Below are positions 59,123-64,000 of a DNA stretch of 64,000 nt, in pieces; position 1 is the first letter of the stretch, and each line of letters starts with the position of its first letter. This DNA is from Ctena decussata. Lineage: Eukaryota; Mollusca; Bivalvia; Lucinida; Lucinidae. The notes beneath the pieces are model-generated. The model was not told where the DNA came from, ran no database searches, and saw only the letters and a list, made by a program, of their open reading frames with translations. The DNA lies in contig OZ022500.1 of the NCBI GenBank assembly GCA_963989385.1, forward strand, positions 107,921,842-107,985,841, read 5' to 3'. The position numbers and the translations under genes were made by a program.

Positions 59123-60407
59123 ATATATTCCTTGCTACAGTTTGCTTTTGAGTTTTCTGGCAAGGGTGGAATAATGCTCTTTTGGTTTAAACAATATTTA
59201 TTCAAGAAAATAACAGGCATGTTACAAGATATACATATTCGAAATTGAGGATCTGAATGACAGCTGTGAGTTTATAAAGTCCATGCTCTTTTATTGAGTG
59301 TATATACCACACTTTTTCTGAGCATATATTAATGTTCGAATGAAAAATGTAGATGCTGAAATTCGCTGCTTTGAACGTACATAAAATGACACGAAACATT
59401 ATAACAGCAATGTCAGTACAAAAGAAATGACATTTAGGTTTGATACTGGGTTGACTTCAGCTGTCAGTATTGCGTTTCTGGCTTTTAATCTGGCTTTTCA
59501 TAAGACCGACTTATGCAATTTGTAAGACATGCAGAGAAGCTTGTCCATAAGGATAACATAATATGCACCACTTTCTGAGAATACTGAAGTCAAACTGTAC
59601 AAGAAGTTTGCAGCAGGCATCATCTATATACCTTCACATTACCAATTTACGCCAATCTGTTGAAAACCTGTTTTTGTCTCACATTTTTTCGACCCACCAC
59701 ATTTATTTCCCAATGAACAAAAGTGGTGGCTTCGTCCACCGGTAAACAAAAGTCGCTCCTAAAGTTACTTCAGGACCTCTATTGTTTATCGATTGACGAA
59801 GCCACCACTTTTACACATACAAATACTAGAACCACCTTATTTGTTACTGTAAACAGATGTATACGTTCATTTGTTGTTGTTTATGACGATGGTGTGTACA
59901 TGTACCAATGTATTGATGTTTACGACTTTCGCGTTGAACGAACATGCGTGAATTAAATGCCTACTTAGCTGATATTTTTATAAGGGAATAATAAGACACA
60001 TAATAAATACGCAAACTTTAATACCTGGAAATATGTCAAAAAATGTATAACAGCGAATAATCACAGTATAGGTCGAGGGGTCAAATGACTGAACGACCAA
60101 TTAATTGATTCTTTTTCATTTTGTATGGTAGAAACCTTTTATTGGTATGTTCCAGTGGCACAGACTTCCGAACCTTTATTTATTGTAGATGATAGCCCTG
60201 AAGTAACTTTTTTATCCATTATCCGTGAATTACAAAAGTGGGTTATTAACATTTGCACAAATAACAATATATGGGTGCCAGCCCCCATTTATGTCCATAA
60301 GTGATAAATATGGTGGACCATTTTACGAAGCATCAACCAAAGCACTGACAAAAGTATCGGCCAAAGTTGACGTAACATCCACTTTTGTTCATCGGTGACC
60401 AAATGTG
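59123..60407. other. Non-coding part of U2
   Basis: Aligns with U1 40880-42720 outside the U1 SINE and foldback insertions. Repeated ccaccac/agtggtgg blocks at 59690-59850. No gene. Confidence 0.5.
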
Positions 60408-60664
60408 GGGCCGTATTCATAAAACGACTTAAGTGGTTGGTATGCTGTTGCTAAGGCTAAATTTTTTTGAAGGAAATTCCCTACAACTATGAAATTTGAT
60501 CTGGAGGAACAGTCTTACAAAGACTGTTCCTCCAGACCAAATTTCATAGTTTACAAAGACTGTTCCTCCAGACCAAATTTCATAGTTGTAGGGAATCTCC
60601 TTTATAGATATTCAGCCTTAGCAACAGCATAGCAACGACTTAAGTGGCTTTATGAATACGGCCC
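60408..60664. mobile_element. Foldback MITE, family 2, with internal duplication (U2 only)
   Basis: 257 bp, same ends as 20703-20922, flanked by GTG on both sides. The central segment tttacaaagactgttcctcc is present twice in tandem, which explains the added length. U1 near 42718 (caaatatggagggtgg) is the empty site. Confidence 0.85.
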
Positions 60665-60995
60665 GTGGTGGGTGGACTCGTTTAGGTATAACAAAGCTAA
60701 TATTACTACCTTATGATTCTTAGAAATCGACTTTTTACCTGTTTATTGCAGCTTCATTTAATAGTTAGAAATTTCTCTTTCATACACAAGTGAGTCCGCT
60801 AGGAGATATTGAATCTCTATGTTCTCATTAACAAATCTAATTGGCGGTGCATGTTTTTACATCTTGCGGCATGTGCGAACAGGGAGGAATTAAATCTGTT
60901 TGAGCTTTCATGCAGTGTGCTAGGGTCTTCCCGTTGCGCAAGGGCACAAAATGCTTTGAGTACTTGCTGTACGGACATGGCACGGATTGGATGTG

Positions 60996-61280
60996 AATCA
61001 CAACATGGACCTTTTAGTCCTTGTTGACGCGATTCAACTCCAGTCCATTGATTGTTTCTAGGAATCTGTGGAGTAGATTGCAAAACTGGTCAGTCCGTAC
61101 ATCCGGACAGATCGATCTGAGACTCTTTACTTAACTGATATCATGAGACACTTTTTCATGTGACGCTTTTCAAATGGTTAAGTTGTTTATAGAGATCTAC
61201 TGTCGCTGGAAGTTCCATTCATTTTCAATAAGAACTTATCTGAGAGAAGCTAACAATACAGCATTGCTGTGTGACAGAGG
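60996..61280 (+). promoter_or_regulatory. Putative 5' flank of receptor copy 2
   Basis: A stretch between the U2 end and the start codon. The last 60 bp share a tatctgagagaagctaacaa-like block with 18567-18590 (aatctgagagaggtaaacaa), so the immediate upstream region was duplicated with the exon. No TATA box was assigned. Confidence 0.4.
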
Positions 61281-61640
61281 ATGGATATGTTAAAATTGAT
61301 ATTCTTCACCTTTTTACCAGTGTTGTGTTTTTGTGATGTTATCAAACTTGGATATATTACTGGCTCGGATAAATTACCTGGAATATTCTATCGGCGACCG
61401 GGTCAGGCCATTTCTGGGGCTTTGACCCTGGCTCTTGAGGAAATTAATAATGATACCAGTATTCTGCCTAATGACACATTAGATTTTATAATTGCGGAAA
61501 CATATGGAATTGAATTAGAAAGTATCAAGCAGACTGTGGATTTAATAAACCAAAACATATCAGTGTACATAGGACCACAGGAGACATGTATCCACGAAGC
61601 AAAAGTGGCGGCTGCCTTCAATATACCCATGATCTCATAT
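61281..61640 (+). CDS. Receptor guanylate cyclase-like first coding exon (copy 2)
   Basis: Encodes 120 residues: a signal peptide (start MDMLKLIFFTFLPVLCFC) then the same ligand-binding start as copy 1. Ninety-three of 99 mature residues are identical. The six changes are L to I, F to I, H to D, K to T, E to D and K to N. The conserved cysteine in IGPQETC is present. The exon ends at TAT (61640) before GTAAGT, in phase 0, exactly as in copy 1. It probably continues in exons beyond the window. The signal peptide differs at most positions from copy 1 and is one codon shorter. Confidence 0.87.
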
Positions 61641-63101
61641 GTAAGTATACACCTATCTTTTACTTTCTTATGACAAATCTAGTTTCTTTTCTTTTACTCT
61701 AAATATTATACACGGGACAAGAAGAAAAATGTCCTTCTGTAGATTGAGGAAATTGATTTTGTGCTATAGAGTTTTCGCGCTCAATCTGTAAAGTAAGTAA
61801 ATGCTAGTTTGACTTTTTGAAAGGCGTTTATTTACAAACTTAGTGAAAGGTGTTCAGTACAGGCCTGAGGTATTAATGCTTGTGGTCTGAGCAGTATGAT
61901 ATGTCTCAATATGATGAAATACTGATAAAAGGGACGTTAAAATCGTATTCATCCATCCACCATCGCGTCAAACCGACTTAGTCAATGTGTACCTGAGGTC
62001 CAAAGCATATGGTCTGGGACCACAAAATTTACTTTGAGATATCAGTAGGTTGAAATGAACTTCGAAATATCATTAGTTGACTGTATGTCTGTAATTTACA
62101 AGCATCCACGAATTCAAAAGCTTGTTGCGAAAAGGAAGATATTCTTCAACAATATAGCTACAGCAAAGTAATTCTTTTTGCAGTATTCTGTTCGTTTATT
62201 TTTTATACTATTTTTGTAGTTTGACAAATGAATTTGATTTCAAAACACTAAGCAGATTTGACTTTCAAGTCTCCTTCAACATCTTAAGCTGTGTCGCAGA
62301 CTTAAAGATAATTTTGTTTTTTGATTAGCATTGGTTCTGTATGTTAAATTGAATTCATTTTAAACTAAGTATGAACGACAGCTGGAGGCTCTATGCGAGG
62401 ATTGAAAAATAGATTACGTAAATCATAAATAATATTAAGTATACCAATATACAGCACGACAGCTGGAGAATATATGCGACAATATTTTAACAGACTATCC
62501 GTTGTTGATTTTAAAAATACATGGTGTATTTTTTCTTTACTTATGACACATCTTCTTCGTAACGGAGTAAACACGGACAGACCTGATGTCGGGAGGTGCG
62601 TGTTATGAATTAGTTCCCTTGAATCTCCTGGGAAGCATAAATTTTGTTTGATAATATAATGCCCATAATGCTGTTATAATGACCAGCAGTCATGACACTT
62701 TTTTCCTTGTAGCTGGATATAATAAGCATTACCCAACGTCTTATTTTAATCATCGACTGCATTCACCTTTAAATGGGGACCTTTCATGTTTGGTAATGGA
62801 TTCGTTCCCTGCTTGATCCATGGGACTGAAGATAATATTAGAGTTAAAAGGAAATGTACCCGGCACTTTCGAATCTTATTCAATTTAGGGACTTTGATCC
62901 TAGCCTGTTCAACTGCTATATCTGTTAAGCAGACAGTACTTAAATGTTATATTGTAAGGCTGTGCAAGAGTTTAATTTTAGTAGAGCCCTACCTTTTACA
63001 TTCAAATGCGATAACACTTACCGGATTATACCTACTGTTTGTGCCACCATTTAATTGCACTCTCCGTCCGAGATACTGACTGTCCTCGTCAAACTGTGCC
63101 T

Positions 63102-63149
<48 letters not shown>

Positions 63150-64000
63150 CAAGAACAAGAACAAAAAATCAAACTTTGCTGGAACGTAATACTTAATAAT
63201 AACACGCGCAAGATGTGAGTCTATAAGTTCCCACACGCAGGGTCAAGATCACAGTCAAGGGAACATATGTTAATTCTGATGATTATTAGTATAAGGGGCA
63301 TTGCGACACATGAGGTCATTTCTGATTTTCAATAAAAGAAATGGAAAAGGGATATAAAGAATGTAGACACCAGACTCGCAGCAACCGTTATCATTCCACT
63401 CTTAAAACTGCATTGACATGTTGAGTAATATTAAGGAAATTCGATCGTTCATCGGAATGTTATTTCTGTTATTAGGCAGAGAAAATAAGATTGGTAACTG
63501 GATACGATAGTGTTAAATTTCCCAGCTTTATTAACTCAAAAGACGATTAACTTTGAAAATTAAAATGAATTCAGAGAAAAGATAAATGTAAATAAAACTC
63601 CGGTGCAATGGCAATTCATTTAGTACAACTGATCCGTCAGGATTTCAGTGCACGTTATTTCTTGTAATTTAAGGTGGTGATAATCACTGATTTGGGACAA
63701 AGACAAAAATCTGCATAAAATACTCAAAATAACACTGATCTTTCCAAAACTTAGCAGATGCCTTCTTTATGTTGTTTCTCATAATTTAGAATCCCAAAAT
63801 GCAGCATTTGTTAATGTTAAAAAGTCTTTTTATAAGAGAAGATCAAAGGGTAATTTTCTGCGAATAAATCTGAAACAATAATATCGTTATTGAAAATATA
63901 CTTAGTGCTTAGAGTACCTTGTTGCATAATGGAGAGCGTCCTAGCAATTATTTTTTCCACCTCTTTCACACATTATCAGGCTGAGCAGTTGAAAAAAGAT
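61641..64000 (+). other. Intron 1 of receptor copy 2
   Basis: Starts with the GTAAGT donor. It shows no clear similarity to the start of U1 or U2, so the intron differs from that of copy 1. It contains a SINE-like tail near 61900-61950 (gatgaaatactgataaaagg), a fragment of the CAGTCAACT mariner-type MITE at about 62020-62090, and a (CA)n at 63103-63146. No second exon was recognised. Confidence 0.55.
63103..63146. repeat. (CA)n microsatellite
   Basis: About 22 uninterrupted CA repeats followed by an A-rich stretch. Confidence 0.92.

Larger units (their letters stand above)
43033..60995. repeat. Segmental duplication unit U2
   Basis: The head-to-tail partner of U1, 17,963 bp. It starts with gatgatcacctttaaactc directly after the U1 end (gcacagattggatt at 43007-43020). 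Its own right end (gcacggattggatg near 60992) is followed by about 285 bp and then receptor exon copy 2. No receptor exon lies at the U1/U2 junction. Confidence 0.88.

Noticed and set aside
19122..60995. U1/U2 as a false assembly duplication (two haplotypes placed in tandem)
   Set aside because: Roughly 10-20% divergence by eye, many independent insertions and shared older insertions are more than expected between alleles, though long reads should confirm it.

Overview
The window looks like animal nuclear DNA, most likely from a mollusc and probably a bivalve. It has no bacterial-style dense coding, it is AT-rich, and coding exons end in GT splice donors. It holds many short non-autonomous transposons, microsatellites, tRNA-derived SINE-like pieces and a BEL/Pao LTR retrotransposon. 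The bivalve assignment is an inference from repeat style and the receptor family, not from a marker gene.

Only two host coding exons are well supported, both on the + strand: 18628-18990 and 61281-61640. Each encodes a signal peptide plus the start of an extracellular ligand-binding domain of the ANF_receptor / type I periplasmic-binding fold, most like receptor guanylate cyclases. Both end at the same GTAAGT donor in phase 0. The mature parts are 93/99 identical while the signal peptides are clearly different. Between them lie two head-to-tail copies of one long non-coding unit: U1 (19122-43022) and U2 (43033-60995). The layout is therefore exon1 - U1 - U2 - exon1', a partly eroded tandem gene array. 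A candidate decayed second exon sits at 20126-20263 in U1 and 43975-44106 in U2.

The U1/U2 pair works as a natural before/after comparison, because many insertions are present in one copy while the other keeps the empty site. The main one is a near-intact BEL/Pao element (27393-33981, minus strand) with two 255-bp LTRs that differ at one base, a CTAAC target duplication, and an uninterrupted matching site in U2 near 51155. Its Gag-Pol is open over 1593 codons and then broken by one surplus base in a T6 run at 28959-28964, just before the integrase. U1-only insertions include a 627-bp foldback element, a SINE with a 9-bp duplication and several hairpin MITEs. U2-only insertions include a TTA-flanked Harbinger-like MITE, mariner-like MITEs and a nested cluster at about 47.3-48.9 kb.

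The first 18 kb has no confident gene. It contains a 2.05-kb minisatellite with a 39-bp unit (3009-5064), a possible isolated minus-strand exon (6360-6544), copies of the hairpin MITE family, an 841-bp element with internal short repeats, a 585-bp element with GC-rich ends, and weak internal duplications (1.2-2.1 kb against 7.5-10.3 kb). The last 2.3 kb is the first intron of the downstream receptor copy.
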